Origin: Polytrichum commune
Taxonomy: Eukaryota; Streptophyta; Polytrichopsida; Polytrichales; Polytrichaceae
Assembly: GCA_950295325.1 (NCBI GenBank)
Contig: OX485806.1
Span: 58,897,169-58,957,168, forward strand
DNA: 60,000 bases
Reading direction: 5' to 3'
Shown: positions 32,561-45,716 of the stretch, in pieces
Layout: each line of letters begins with the position of its first letter
Position numbering within the stretch: the stretch's first letter is position 1
The notes under the pieces: model-generated
What the model was told of the DNA's origin: nothing
The model's database searches: none
The model's input: only the letters and a program-made list of their open reading frames with translations
Made by a program: the position numbers and the translations under genes

Positions 32561-33104
32561 CGTGCATCTGGTGTCTCAAACCAGCAAACCCCACTCTAAA
32601 CCAATCTTGCATAAACCAAATGCATTCAACTTGTGTCTGCATTCCGAACCCTAGTGCTAGATCCCTAGGGCCTAAATCCTATTGTGTGAAACCAATGTCT
32701 AAAGCCTAGTGCCTGTTTAAACCCTATTGTCTTTTTTCATCCATCTTTTCTCTTTTAGACAAAACCTATACTATTTTTCATCCAATTTCACTATTTTAGA
32801 ATTCACCTATGTTATTTTACATATACCACTTAGGTAATTTAATCATGTTTTTTCAAATGTTAATTACATATAATCATGTTTCACAATCCTAAAACATCAT
32901 ATATTACATCTAATTATTTTACAAATTTTACCCCCAATGAATATATTAGACCCTATATTTTATCGCACGTAGTTTTTAGGTTTTTCGCTAGTGCCCCCCC
33001 CCCCCCCCGCCCCCCGAGGTGTAAGAAATAAACTTTAGTTTGAGTTGGGTTGATTGTAGGAAAAAATTAAAAAATTAAAAAAATTAAAGTGTTGTGAGAG
33101 CATA
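32561..33104. other. Intergenic stretch with a poly-C tract
   Basis: No gene. 32994-33015 is C15-G-C6 (minus strand: G-rich), a simple repeat able to form G-quadruplex-type structure and also prone to assembly error. Confidence 0.6.
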
Positions 33105-33361
33105 TCCAAGCGTATGATGGCATCATTTGAGAGCGAGGCCACTAGAGTCATTGACAAGTTCAATGAAGGGAACTTCAACCTTTGGAAGTTCAAAATCAAA
33201 ATGTTGTTGGTATCCATGGATCTTTGGGACATTGTGGATGAATCCGAGGAAGCTTCACCTTCCAATGCGGATCTCGAAGTGTTGAAGGAATACCAAAGAC
33301 GCGTCAAAAAGACCATGTCCATCATCGGCCTCAACTTGGTAATCTATGTAATTGTATGTTG
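33105..33361 (+). pseudogene. Copia-type gag N-terminal fragment
   Basis: An 82-codon frame with KFNEGNFNLWKFKIKMLL, DLWDIVD and KEYQRRVKKTMSII, the start of a Ty1/copia gag (retrotransposon gag/UBN2-like). A more decayed relative with the same opening (GTATGATGGCATCAT) stands at 40693. Nothing of protease or pol follows here, so it is a truncated piece. Confidence 0.7.
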
Positions 33362-33726
33362 AAATGAAGTATGGATGTTGCACTAGGTATCACTTGGAAT
33401 GCTTATGGTTCCACAAGGTCTTGGAGCTTTGTGTATTGAGTGGAATCTGCCTAGGTAAGGATGTTATTTTAAAGTGGAACGCACACAAGATTTTATGATA
33501 TTTTGGTGATGTTTTTGGTTCCGAGCAAATTTGTTGATACAGATTTATGAAATTCTATCCAAATGGGAGGTTCCTCTACAAGGTGTCACTTTTGCTATAT
33601 TGTGGAAGTATTTGATCATAAAACTAGTGTATAATTATGGTGAAGACTAGAATATGTTGCTGGTGTGGGGGAAAGATGATGACCTGATGGGTTATGTATG
33701 TTGTCACATTTAGGGTTAAGGGAAGG

Positions 33727-34030
33727 GTGGAGAACTACCTGTATGAGTGTGTACGAGCTTCCCTGGGGGGCTACTTGTATAGAAATGCAAAGCTTCTGTG
33801 CGAGAGATTGTACATATTAGATTATGGAAATATATCGAAAGCTACTACCTTCTGGTTGTCATTTGCAGGAGATCGGACAGAAGGGAAACTACAATTGGCC
33901 ATTACATACAAGCGCTTGGTTTAGATCCCTTCTTGTGGTTGGCCTACAAGGATTTATGTGCTATCGAATTTGACACGGAGGCTGCCCCCAACCATGGGGA
34001 CATGGCGGCTTTCCAGCTGCAAAAGCTTGA
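33727..34030 (+). pseudogene. CDC27: CDC27/APC3-like fragment
   Basis: Two short frames resemble the start of plant CDC27 (HOBBIT), the TPR subunit of the anaphase-promoting complex. The first is VENYLYECVRASL followed by YLYRNAKLLCERLY (33727-33825). The second, in another frame, is SYYLLVVICRRSDRRE followed by HYIQALGLDPFLWLAY and KDLC (33840-33965), where CDC27 has a TPR repeat with LDPLLWAAYEELC-type sequence. Intervening CDC27 sequence is missing and frames change, so it is a decayed fragment. Weak similarity to the linker region may continue to about 34790 (SAFVTPLTQ near 34165), which I could not confirm. Confidence 0.5.
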
Positions 34031-36150
34031 ATTGCCTACACGATGAAGCCCATTTGAGCACGATGAACATGAGTGTTCTTTGCATACACCATTGTCCAAC
34101 AATGGCAGCCCCCAGCACTGAAGGCTTTACTCTGCTAGCTTAGGCATGTCAAGTGATGCCAATTGTGACTCTGCATTCGTGACTCCTCTGACTCAATGAA
34201 CAGGGAGAACCAACTACTTATTTCAAATGAACCGGTTGAAGTTCAAGACTTCAAGAAAACCACTAATCGTTTTAGAGGATTCTATGGAATATACAATATC
34301 CCACAATAACAACTTCTCAGGGACAACATTTTCTAAGACCACCACTTCGGGCTACCTCACTGTTGATTCTCTATTATTAAACTGAAGCTCTTAGACTTAG
34401 CACAGAGGCTAATTCAGGTGCACCAAGGCCAACACAATTGTTGAGGGCAAGTATTCGTAACCCAACTCCAGTATTGATGTTCTTCACACACTTTGCAAGC
34501 TCTACACTGCCACTTTTAGAAACTTCTCACTTTCCTTTTCCTAATCAATATTTTGGGTAGGGACATTCGAGGAACACCTAGTTTATCCAAATGACTGAAC
34601 AACATGCAATGCAATCTAGACCCCTCAAACCTCAGCAACCATCAACGAGTATCCAGCTGAAACAGGTCCCAGTCCAAAGCACCTTTGTAGACTTTATATT
34701 GCAAGGTCCTGTCCTTATAGATGCCACAAGCGTATCTGCAACTGCATATGTCCTATACAATCCATGCTCCGATTAGACCTCAATACCATGAGATCAAACA
34801 TGAAACAAATAATCACTCATTTAGTCCTACATAGAAAGAGAAGATTACGCAAGTTATGTGGTACATTCATGTGTATTAACAGCAGTAGCCTTAATACATA
34901 AACACTCAAAATTCAGAAGAGTCACAAACTCTAGTAATTCATGGTCTGCATTTGTGGTACTCAACAACACTTTTGAGAAACTGAGAAGGACAACATTGTT
35001 CTTCTACCAAAAGCATGGTGGGTTCCCGTGGGCAACAAGTATCATAAAGCTTGAGGGAAGGAAAAACTGAAATGACATCTTGAAAGAATGAAGGATACAA
35101 TTTTTGGAATCTGTCGAGTATGAGACGATGCAGACTTTGTAAATCTGTTAGTAATGTTCCCACATCTTCATCAACAAGTGAGCAACCTGCTAGGTCGAGC
35201 TCCCAGGTTCCACACTTATAATCCCCGATTCCACATAGCAGTAAGTTACTTATTACTTATAATGGGCCTGATGAAGTGGTACTTTGTATGAATTTCTCCT
35301 CACAGCATGTTGAAACAATCTTCTTGTTGACAACATGCTATACTATGTCCACAGCTTGAGCTTTTGCTCTTGGGTGGTTTGTTGAAGGCTTGGGGCTGAG
35401 CAGGGCTGTAGTGTTGTCCCAAAAACAAATTGCTGCGGCAACATCTACATTCATAAGGACCGTTGAGCTTCTCCCAACGCTACACGTGCTTAAACTTACA
35501 TTTTTCACTTCTGTAGTCCTTGAGGTTGTGAGGTGAGTGATGTGTTTTCTTTACATAATTGATGTATTCTTTACTGTTTGTGATCTCCAATGGCTACATA
35601 CAGTGAACATTGGTAATGGAGAAAGGTCTACACTGGATTTCAAAGCTTGTAATAGTAATTATGTCCTAAAATTCTAAATCCTTAGGGGAACTACTATCCT
35701 AGACTGTCTAAGATTACTTTTTAGTAAAATCTGCAAAATGTTGTTTCCTACGATGCAATATCATTTGATGATGTCTTTTAGGAGGAATTCTCTTGCTTTA
35801 GGGCAAGGGATTTGTCTTAGGGATGTATTTTTACCAAAGAGCTCAAACTGGGGATGGAGGTATTGTCTGTGTGTCAACCAAGTTTTCAAAGAAAATTGTA
35901 TTCCTTACATTGAAATCTCTTTGCTCATGTCCATCAGATTGATCAGATTGGGCTTTGTCTTCTTATTCCATCCCCATTTATAGGTCCTCAATGTCACCAT
36001 TTTCATAGCAGGCCCATTGGATTAGTTGTAACATTCCATTTTATATTTTGCTACTCCCCATGGATGACAGACCCCAACTGTGATTGTGGACGTTGGTGAT
36101 GGTGCAGGGCCTTGTGCCTCTTCCACAATCCAACAACCGGTCATGGTGCT
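34031..36150. other. No clear gene; possible CDC27 linker remnants
   Basis: Only short frames. No repeats or terminal structures stand out. Confidence 0.4.
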
Positions 36151-37086
36151 GGGTTTGGACGGATTGGCTAGCTACTATAAACATGGAACGCGACTTGCCA
36201 AATGGCGAGCAAATTCAACCGGTCTTTTGCCATTGCATGCGAATTAATCATATCATGCTTTTCGCCCACATAAAGGATTGCCTCTCAAACAATGATGGCG
36301 GAGGTAGGCTTTCAAGAGACCACCTTGTTTGCCAAATTGTCATCTCCTTTTTGAAATATCATGGGGATAAAAGAATTGCTGAAAGTATCACCGCTATTTC
36401 TTGCCACCTGGTGGCTATTTCGCAATATGGGTGAACCCTGATGAACTAACATTGGGATTAGTGTGCAGGAGGATTGTGGTGGAAGTTCCCAATGGACCTT
36501 CTGATTTGACCGTGACAGAAGTTGCATGGGGTCTTGCTCGGTATGCCGCAATTTTCCAGGTACAATTTTACCTTTCATTTTGGTGATGAAGCTCTCTACT
36601 TTGCTGGCTTAGTGACAGTAGTTGGGTTAAGGTATCAGAGTCATAAATTGTCCAATAATAACTGTATTAATGTCAATTGCATGTCCATTGGCATGACTGG
36701 TTATATTGAGAACAATTTATTAGAGATTGGGAGGGAAAGAAATGGTCTTCTGATCACAGTCGAGCTATGTTGATGCATAACTCTATTAATGAGACGAGGA
36801 CTCACGTGCATTCTTGTGTGTGGAGGACAATGGTTTGGTGCTAATTGTGGAGCCTGAGATTCTTTTGGACGGCAGCCATGGGATTGAGAAGACATTGGAG
36901 GTTGCTGAGAAGGTGTCATCGAAGGTGCTCTACTACCTGGCAAAGAACAATGTTGTGTTTGAGATTTTGCTGAAGCCAAGCATGGTTACCCCTGTTGCAG
37001 AGTGCCCCGAGATGGCTACCCTTGATATGGTTGCAGAGTACACTTTGAAATTTTTGAGAGTTCCTCCTCCTGTTCCTTGCATCATG
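36151..37086 (+). pseudogene. FBA: Class I fructose-bisphosphate aldolase fragment with introns
   Basis: Three blocks match class I aldolase in order: LDGLASYYKHGTRLAKWRA (36155-36211), then RIVVEVPNGPS and VAWGLARYAAIFQ (exon 36469-36559 between AG and GT), then DNGLVLIVEPEILLDG through LLKPSMVTP to VPCIM (exon 36826-37086, GT donor after). The Schiff-base Lys of LLKPSMV is kept. Residues are missing in the first block, its upstream part is absent, sequence between blocks 1 and 2 is not coding, and no exons follow 37086. Retained splice sites mean it came by DNA duplication or capture, not from a processed mRNA. Confidence 0.85.
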
Positions 37087-38064
37087 GTAAGTTTTGCAAA
37101 TTTGGTGTAAAAAATTCCACCTCTCTATGTCAGTTTGTCTATTTGAAATAGAAGTATTATTAGAATACCATGCCAGTTACCTACATGTTGTGAATTTGGA
37201 TTTGTGTACTTGACACTGCTAACACTATGCATTTGTGATACGATGTCTATTTGGAGGTCAGTTAGAGGTGGAAGCAAGATTTAACATGAATGCAATGAAC
37301 CGGTTGTGGGTTAGGGCTTGTCAAAAAGGAAAACAGTTGAAAATTAGGTGAGATCTTTAGAGAATGATGAATTAGAGCACTTTTACAAAAGGGTTAGGTG
37401 AGGTCTTCTCAAATAATGGGGTTTACATTTACTTATAAGATTTGTTTCAAGGGTGGTTGGTAGAAGGATTGTATGTAGTGATTGGGTCCCTCCAATGTAA
37501 AATGAGGTTCCCATGTTTGTGCACCTCTACTGATTATGAATGAATTTAGTTGTCATTATGAAGCACATTGTGGTTTTTCATTTGCTTCAACTTGCAATGT
37601 TGAAGCTTATTGTTGGTATAAACATCATAAATGAATGGATGACAATTGAAAGAATTGTTGTTTTATGAAGTGAATTGCATGTATGCATGGGATGCGTTTA
37701 TTTGAAATTGAGAATCGGGGTTTTCCATGCTTTTAATGAGACATATTGATGTTGATTTACTATACATTTGAGCTCAAAGTCTATCATTGGGTCTTTGGAT
37801 GTATGTTAGCGCACCTTGTATTTTACTCTTTGTTTGGGGTTCATCACCATCAACAACAGTTCTCTCACCATAAACTACAAGTTGTTGGTGTACATTTAAA
37901 AAAAAATTGCATTATCATGAGTTTTTGAGTCTTTGTGTCTTTAATTCAAAAATGTGGGGAAGGGGAGAGAAAATCACATTTGTGGTCAGTCTTGGGATTT
38001 CATGTAGTGTCACATCTTGTGATAGTGACGTGACGGTGGACCTAAAAACGTCATGTCATGAGGG
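37087..38064. other. Intergenic, nothing recognised
   Basis: No continuation of the aldolase gene could be found; AT-rich with short frames only. Confidence 0.5.
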
Positions 38065-38471
38065 CACGGGGAGGTCACTCCATTGTCAAGTTGAAAACCA
38101 CGTGCGAACAAAGTTTGCTACCCCTATATTATATGCCATAGATAATTTTTAATTTTTTTTCTTCTATATATACATATCCATTGATGATATCTTTTGTGTA
38201 TTTTTTTGAAATTTTTAGTCATCTCCATTTTTTCTAGTAATTTTTTTAGTTCAATTCTGTGTCATTCTAGTTAGAAACGGTATGTTTTCTAGAAGAAAAA
38301 AAATTATCAATTTTGGTTATCAATTTTTACTATGTAATAGATACCATGTATATGTACTCATAAATTTTTTTTGGTAAAAGTTTGACCCATTTTGTTGGTG
38401 CAACTTAGAAAAAATAGATTTTTTTTGTTCGCACGTGGTGTTCAACTTGACAATGGAGTGCACCCCCCGGG
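38065..38471. mobile_element. MITE (407 bp) with an 8-bp target duplication
   Basis: The ends are inverted repeats of about 46 bp with a few mismatches (shared core CACTCCATTGTCAAGTTGAA, then CCACGTGCGAACAAA). The interior is AT-rich and non-coding. CATGAGGG occurs directly outside both ends (38057-38064 and 38472-38479), an 8-bp duplication as made by hAT-type transposases. Confidence 0.88.
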
Positions 38472-39583
38472 CATGAGGGGGATGCAAAAATAATTTACCT
38501 TGGGTTAAATTGTTGATTACTCACCAACAATTGGCTTCTAAACTAGATGATTGTTCATTAGTAGTTGTCTGCTAAGTCTAGTTTAAAAGTCAACCGTTGA
38601 AAAACAATTGACTGTTCACAAATCAACTGCACCAACACAATCGACTGTTTGTCCCCTATGGACACCGTCCATGAATTAGGTGGGGAGATATCACACTCGA
38701 TCGATGTCCTCCTTGTGGGTATATATGGACGCAATTCCATTCCACCCTCACTCCACACTTGCATTGGCGGGTCCTTGGTTGTTATACAACCATTGCCACT
38801 TGGAGATTGAGGTGAGTTGGAGGCCTGACATTGTAGATATATGTTTGGAAATTGGATTAAAAATGCATTACATTGACTTACGTATGTCATATGTACATAT
38901 TTTCTCCGTTCTACAAGTGACGCCATGATCCATTGCGGTTGTTTTTATTTATTAAAAATATGGGATAGAATTTTGAAACATTACCAAAGTTTGCAAGACA
39001 TAAACACTTATTTTTCAAATGTTTTACATAATAGAATATTGTGTAGACAACATAACTATACGCTTCATGTTGAACAAACTCATTGGATGTTAACGTTTAT
39101 TTTGGAAACACTACCGTTCTAGATTATATTATTTAGACTCAAAAAAATGTTTGGTTTTGAAACGATGGCAGATGAAATGAACACGCCACCGAGAACCTCT
39201 ATGTGGTGGGGAAATTGGATTCAAAGGGGCCTTCAATATGGACTCCGGGTTCGACACCAGGAGATACACTCTGAAGAAGAAAACCAAATGTGCCAAGAGG
39301 TAGACCACAACCCATTTATTTGGAGATGGCATGGGATTTTAATGTTATTGTTAATCTCGGATGGCTAGTTGAGAGGTGTGTGGATGTATAGCATTATTCA
39401 AAGATATGTGGAATGAACACATTTGATGAGTATGTTCGTTCCGATCACGAATGCCGATCAAATCTTCAAATAAAATGATAGGTTATGAAAGGAAGTGAGC
39501 CATGAGATTTTTTTATCCGGTGCCAAGAGGTTTGGGGGTATATATTAGGGGGACCAAGGAGGTTCATGTAGAAAATAGAGCAT
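38472..39583. other. Intergenic with an unrecognised 73-codon frame
   Basis: A frame at 39147-39368 (MADEMNTPPRTSMWWGNW) has no known relative to my eye. Nothing else is seen. Confidence 0.3.
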
Positions 39584-39935
39584 TAGATTGCTCGTAGTCA
39601 ATAAAAATCTAATGAAAAAGACATGAGAAAAAATAAGATTGGAATAAAGCCACAATGTTAGTTTGAAGAGGGATAAAAGTTAACCCAGATTTTTGTATTA
39701 GTTATTTTATTTTATTTTTGTATAAAATAAAATAAAATAAAATAATACAATGCAAGGAGAGCATGAAATCATCTAACTCCAAGCATTATTCATATGCCTT
39801 TGTATATGTGTATAAACTTGTGCAATCTCATGTATAGTTTTATTAACTTCCAAATGGTTATGGGCCCACCATGCAAGTGATATGCCTAGGGATTTGATTG
39901 CTTTAAGGTTGCGGAGTGGATATTCAAGGGTTGGC
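39584..39935 (+). repeat. Left member of a long direct repeat (candidate copia LTR)
   Basis: Matches 45714-46175 in several blocks: TAGAGCATTA then TTGCTCGTA, AATAAAGC then AGAGGGATAA, TATGCCTTTGTA, and GATTTGATTG followed by GTTGCGGAGTG. The two copies bracket decayed copia coding sequence. It also contains an AT-rich palindrome near 39706-39745. Confidence 0.5.
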
Positions 39936-40029
39936 ATTTTGGAGCTCCAAAGCATTGAAGGTGTCCAAAGGCGCATTTGGTTGTTGGAAGTGATCCTTAG
40001 TATTTTTTTTGCTTGAATGTATGTTTTAT

Positions 40030-40660
40030 GCAAAAGCATGTGACTTGGATGACTTGAGTGATTTGAGTGTTAAGAAGTTTATTTGAAAACTTTGGAGGTG
40101 TTTAAATTTCAAAAACATATGATTTGAATGTTTTAGGTGGTTTAAGGTTTATTTATAAACTTTGACTATTTTGGAGTTTGTTTGAAACCATTCAAGGTGT
40201 TTTGAGTTGCAAGAAATATTGTTGAATGTCTTGAAGTGTAGAAGATTTGACTTGAGGTATTTGAGAGTGTTATGCACATTTGAGGTGCAAAAAACCTTAT
40301 TTCAATGATTTAAGTGTCTTAAGACATTTATTGAGATGTAGAAGATCTAACTTGAGGTATTTGAGAGTGTATCGAGGCACATTTGAGGTGAAAGATAATT
40401 TGTTTGAGTGATTTGAGTGTCTTAAGACCTCTCTTGAGGTATAGAAGATCTAACTTGATAGATTTGAGGTGAAAGAGATATTGTCTGAGTGATTTGAATG
40501 ATTTGAGTAGTTTGAGATGAAAGGCACGTTTTAAAAACTAAGAGGCCTATTTGATAGCATATGGAAATGTTTCTACTACATTGAGGTGCAAATGCATGTT
40601 TTGAATGGGTTTAGGTTATTTTTTGATTTGGATTAGAGTGATCGTAGGCCAAGAAATGTT
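40030..40660. repeat. Degenerate tandem repeat, period about 100 bp
   Basis: Units starting near 40237, 40337 and 40440 share TAGAAGATCTAACTTGAGG, ATTTGAGGTG and GATTTGAGTGTCTTAAGAC. Flanking sequence is built of the same GATTTGAGTGATTTGA-like words. Confidence 0.6.
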
Positions 40661-40689
40661 TGTTTGAGGTTCTCAAAAGTAAATTCAAA

Positions 40690-42400
40690 ACGTATGATGG
40701 CATCATCTGATACTAAGGCCGCTAGAATCTTTGACAAGTTCAATGGAGGGAACGACAACTTTTTCACGTTCAAATGAATACGTTGCTAACATTCATAAAT
40801 TTTTGGGACGTTATAAACAAATCCAAAGAAATTCCACTTCCCAATATTAATCTCAAGGTCAAGAAAGAATATTAAAGGTGCATCAAGAAAGTCATGTTCA
40901 TCATCGACCTCAACTTGGTGGACAACCAATTTGCAAAAAACCCGCAAAGGCATGGACAACCCTTTGTAATATTCACAAGGTAAAGAATTTTTCCAACATC
41001 CTCTTTGTTTGCCGCAAATTCTTCACATACAAGATGCAAGAGGGTGATGATCAATTGGACCACATCAACAAGATCAAGATCCTTGTGAATTAACTCGTTT
41101 GTTTGAAAATATATGTAAGAAACGAAAACATTGTCATAACTTTGCAAATGGATCATGGGCTCTGGAGCCAACAAACGCATGACTTTGTATAAGGCCACAT
41201 TCGACATGTATGAGGTAATTGCTACATCTAATGTGCATTTGGATGATAGTAATATTGTCAAAGCAACCAAAATGGGATCCATCATCGTGGAAGCAATTAT
41301 GAAAGGTAAAATCAACCAAATTTGTATCATAGATACGTTCCTTGTGCCCAAGTTGCAAATTAATTTGCTATTGGTGAACGAAGATCTGTCCAAATAATTG
41401 AAAGTGCAATTCACCTTAAATAAATATTGTGTAGAGTTTGCGATGGAAAAGTCATTGCAATGACGTCATGCAAAGACAACTTGTACGAAATAAATTTTAC
41501 AAAGGTGCACAGACCAAATACAATCAAATTGATGCAATCTCCAATGGATGATGATATGCTTGAGCTTTGATACTGTTGCTTTGTCCATTTAAACGTGAAA
41601 GGTGTTCGTAAGCTCCAAAAGATAATGAGTGATATGAACCTTGGTAAACTTTCTTGCCGCACAACCTCTTTGTTTTGCAAAGTGTGCATTGAAAGCAAAT
41701 AATAAAGTGCGTTTCTGAACAAGAGGGGGAGCAAATAACCAAGCCTTTGGAGATTGTGCATTTTGATGTGTATGGCCCCATCATGACCACATTTACAGGT
41801 TGTAGGTATTTTGTGACCTTCATTGAAAATTTCTCGAGGAAGGTGTGGTTGTATGCATTTAAGCCTAAAATAAAGTATTTTGAGAAGTTCAAATACTTCA
41901 AGGCGCTTATAGACACGCAATCGGAGCACAAAATCAAGGCATTTTGGTCGAACAACATCGGGAAGTTTTATTTCCATGACATTAAAAAACTATCATCCAC
42001 CCTATATTGGCCTCAACAAAATGGAATGGTGGAGTGTGCAAATCGTACCATCATGGAGATAGCAAAAAACATGTTTCATGCTCAAAACCTTCCCAAATTG
42101 TTTTGGATAGAAACAATGGCCAATGATGTTTACAAATGAAAGATGTCCATCAAGGGCGTTGAATTCCATTACACCCAAATGAGCATGGAGTGGGAAAAAA
42201 CCTTGCATTACACACATGCATATGTTTGGATGTCTACGCAATGGTGTTGGATGGAAACAGGGGTAAGCTCAATGCAAAAGGCGTTAAATTGTTTTTGGGT
42301 TATTGTAAGGGAACTAAAGCCTATTTATTGATGTGTTTGCAAAATCAAAAGATCTTAAAAAATAATAACGTGGAGAATAACACAAACAATGGAAATGATC
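40690..42400 (+). pseudogene. Ty1/copia gag-protease-integrase, heavily decayed
   Basis: Gag start (MMASS-like at about 40693, FNGGN), protease-like region (MGSGANKRMT, near 41155, where copia has DSGASKHM; then LVPKLQINLL), and integrase (LEIVHFDVYGPIMTT at 41750, YFVTFIENFSRKVW, AFWSNN, NGMVECANRTIMEIA near 42020-42065, which keeps the Glu). Stops and frameshifts throughout. The 130-codon piece 41747-42139 is the longest open part. RT is not recognisable after 42400, although 42420-42692 holds a 90-codon frame that might be a remnant. Confidence 0.85.
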
Positions 42401-42692
42401 TCCAAATCATCTTTGCGTAATGACGGTGAGGTGCACGAGGAGCAAATGGGAAATCATTCAATTGCAACTAAAAAAACAATTTAAAGACCCAGTGGGAATA
42501 ACGGCCACGTCGAGAAATTTGGCGGATATGGAAGATATCCTAAGTTCTTGTATTATTATTCCCACTCTTAGAGAGTGGTGGAAGAATCACATTCTCCCTC
42601 AACACAATGAAAAACGAGTCAATGTGGCATTTTTAAATGATCTTTTGAAAACCCCTCCATCACAATTGTACAAGCAATTTGGCATGCAATGA

Positions 42693-45503
42693 ATAATGCG
42701 TCCAATTGATAAACACAATAGGATCCATGGTGTACTACCCTTATAATACAAGAATCCTCATGCTTACAACTGGCAAACACAACATTATGCCAACGACCTC
42801 CAAGGTTATCCGACAAAGTTGAACACATCACAAAGGCAATGCATGACTTTTTATATTCAAAGCATGTGGTAAGAGAGCCCACAACCCCAAGGTTATATTT
42901 ATCCCTCAGATGGTAATGTGACATATTAGGGTTTAGGGTCTAGGATTTAGGTGTGGTAGTAGTAGTAATCTAGTGTTGTGGTGACGTTGTAAAAATAAAA
43001 TGTGATAAATAAAATTATTTCCACATTAACGTCCTCTGGGTTTCACACCAAGATGTAACAAGACCTGATGGCCAAAAACCGCATCACATCTATTTTCACA
43101 TCCATGGTGGAGCACAATTATAGCCTAATTAATTTGCATGATTCGAAATTGAAAAATATTAAAATTACCAAAAAAAAATATTTTATTTTATTTTATTCTT
43201 TGTTGGTTGCCATTCACATGTTACCTTAATTTGAAAAGGTTTCGAGTTTGATTGCCACAACTCCCAACCCCACTACTAGCAATCAATTATTGATGCCATC
43301 TTACTTAACGTTTATAAATTGCCCCCAATTAAAAACTTGTATAAATGAAGATGTTAGGATGGTTTATACTTCTACCTATTATTTAATTATCTTTGTGTCA
43401 TGTATAAACATATACTCGTGGTAAATTTAATTTGTAAATTTGAGTTTATGAGTGTTCTAGAGGACCAAAAGTTGAATGATTGGTTCATGATCCTTTTGCA
43501 CATAGAAAGGAAATATTGTGCATCTAATCTCTTGAAGTGAGGCACCAAAGGCATGATCAAAATCCAGTTAACCTTATAACCTTGTGAGACTATTATAAAT
43601 CCATTTGACTAAATGATTGATGCAAGGCTTATGTCAAAAAAATTATCATTTGGTTGTACTTTTGATTTGCAATGGACTTGTTTATTGTGTCAAAAAATAA
43701 ATAAATTTATATGACAATTCATGGCAAACTAGAAAAGTTGAATGCCTAGTTGAATTGAGTGGAAAGATTGGGAGCAAACACAAAGGATAGACATGTCTAT
43801 ACTATGGATTTGTACATGGTATATTTGTTTCCTTTAGATACTTCCCTAGACAAATACATACATCCATGATCACCCTTAGTGTCCTTAATGTATCTATATT
43901 TGATTAAATACACTCCCCAAAAAATCCTAGCAAATAGAAATTATGAAAAAAATATGCATTAGACAAACAAAACTTTACACATGTACAATTGTGAACATAT
44001 GCACTTACATGTCATCCATTCAATTGTCATCCATTCAATTTTGTTGTTGATGAACATTCAATAATGGTTTAAGGTAGAGTCATTTGCATCCATTGAAATG
44101 TTTTTCCTTGTATTACAATTCCAAACGCTTGAAACGCAAGTAGTGGCATTTCATCATCATGCAACTATTTCACAACTCTATGTAGAGAATGATAAACCTA
44201 AGAGATTCTAATTCAAAAACCCTTCCAATCAATGCTGCAACTTGTGTTTCTATAAAAAAAAAAACACTATAATGTATAGTCTCAACCAAATATGCTCAAA
44301 CCACAATCACTCAATATGAAATCTTTTGACATGGAAACTAAGATCCAAAATAGATCATTACCATTGCACAATTCTAGATTCATAATTGTCTATGAATTTT
44401 AGTCAAATAGAAAGCCATAATAACTTACAAACAAATTGGATTGAGATAGTAAGCAACTGACTTCATCAAACAAAAAACTACAATAGCCATAAATATTCTA
44501 AATTTCAACTCCAGTAAAGTCCTTGCAACCAAGTTCTATGCAATGAAAATACCCATTCAACAATAATAATACCATAGCATAATAATACCATGACACATAA
44601 TAATCAAAGATTGCCACAACTTGCGAATCACTATCATCCATTGTCAAGAAATTAGGTTCAATGCAAGTATAGCCTTTAGGGTTTTATGACCACCCAAATT
44701 ATATTGAGGGTGCTATTTCTATCATGTAATTAGAGAATCCCTCAAATTGAAATGAAAATGAAGTGAATTATTGTGAAGGGCTCACAATATGCTCAAAATA
44801 ATGCATCCATTCATTCAAGTTGGGACCTTTTGATGTTAGGTTTTGTAGGTCTTCATGAACAACAACTACAAAGCAAGGAACTATATGCAATAACATAGCT
44901 AAAAAATGTAAAGGCAAGGTAGAAAACTTTAAAAAAAAAAGGCTCAAACACCATCAAGGTGAAAGCAAATTGGAGGTTTCATTTTGGGGAATTTGGAGTT
45001 TCTTCCAATAATTATATGGTTCGAGCATGTTGTAGGTGGATGAACCCTATGTATACCCAAAACCCTTATCCATCATGTATGTATCCAAACCGAACACCGT
45101 ATCCATTAAAACAATATTTTTTCTTTGAACCTATTTTCATTAATATTGTATCATATACATGATTCATACTTTATATGATGTAAATACCATTGAGCATAGG
45201 ATTTATTATAAATTATTAAAAGGTTGTAGAAATTGCAGTATGACATCAAAATAAGGTACTCAAACTTTGCTTGCACCCATCAAGACTAAGCTAAGCTAAT
45301 CCCATTCCATCACATTTTGGTATTTTTTCCATTATTGATAGAAATTAACATTATATTGTAGATGCATCAATATTGCAAAATTCTAATGCACCTTTGTATA
45401 CTCGACCTACCATAGTTGAACTACACAACAACACCCTATAATTGCTATACATGATAATGCCATGTAGAACTTGATTAAAAAATCATTATGACTATCGGTT
45501 AAA
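42693..45503. other. Long AT-rich stretch, no gene seen
   Basis: Only short frames. Simple repeats occur (TTTTATTTTATTTTATTC near 43180; a tandem CATCCATTCAATT near 44015). Confidence 0.5.
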
Positions 45504-45716
45504 ATGACCAACAATAAAAGTAAAAAACCCCAACCCAAAGAAAAACAACATAATGTATGGTGTCACAATTGTAAGGGTCAAAGGCACCTTGCTAATGGAT
45601 GTCCGGCCCCAAAGGGATTCATAACAAAAATGTGTGGAGGAAATCATGCAGTACAAGAGTGTTGGAACCTTAAAACAACAAAAAATCGTAAATCGGGTCA
45701 ATACTATAGAGGGTAG
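45504..45716 (+). pseudogene. Retroelement gag fragment with zinc knuckles
   Basis: A 70-codon frame with a perfect CCHC knuckle (CHNCKGQRHLANGC) and a second, CGGNHAVQEC, missing its first Cys pair member. Lys-rich start. It probably belongs to a gag N-terminal truncation next to the right copy of the direct repeat. Confidence 0.65.

Noticed and set aside
32640-32740. AACCCTAG-like words suggesting a telomere remnant
   Set aside because: Single scattered words with no tandem run of the plant telomere heptamer.
36701-36979. Minus-strand 92-codon frame over the aldolase exon
   Set aside because: The plus strand matches aldolase with splice sites; the minus frame is its shadow.
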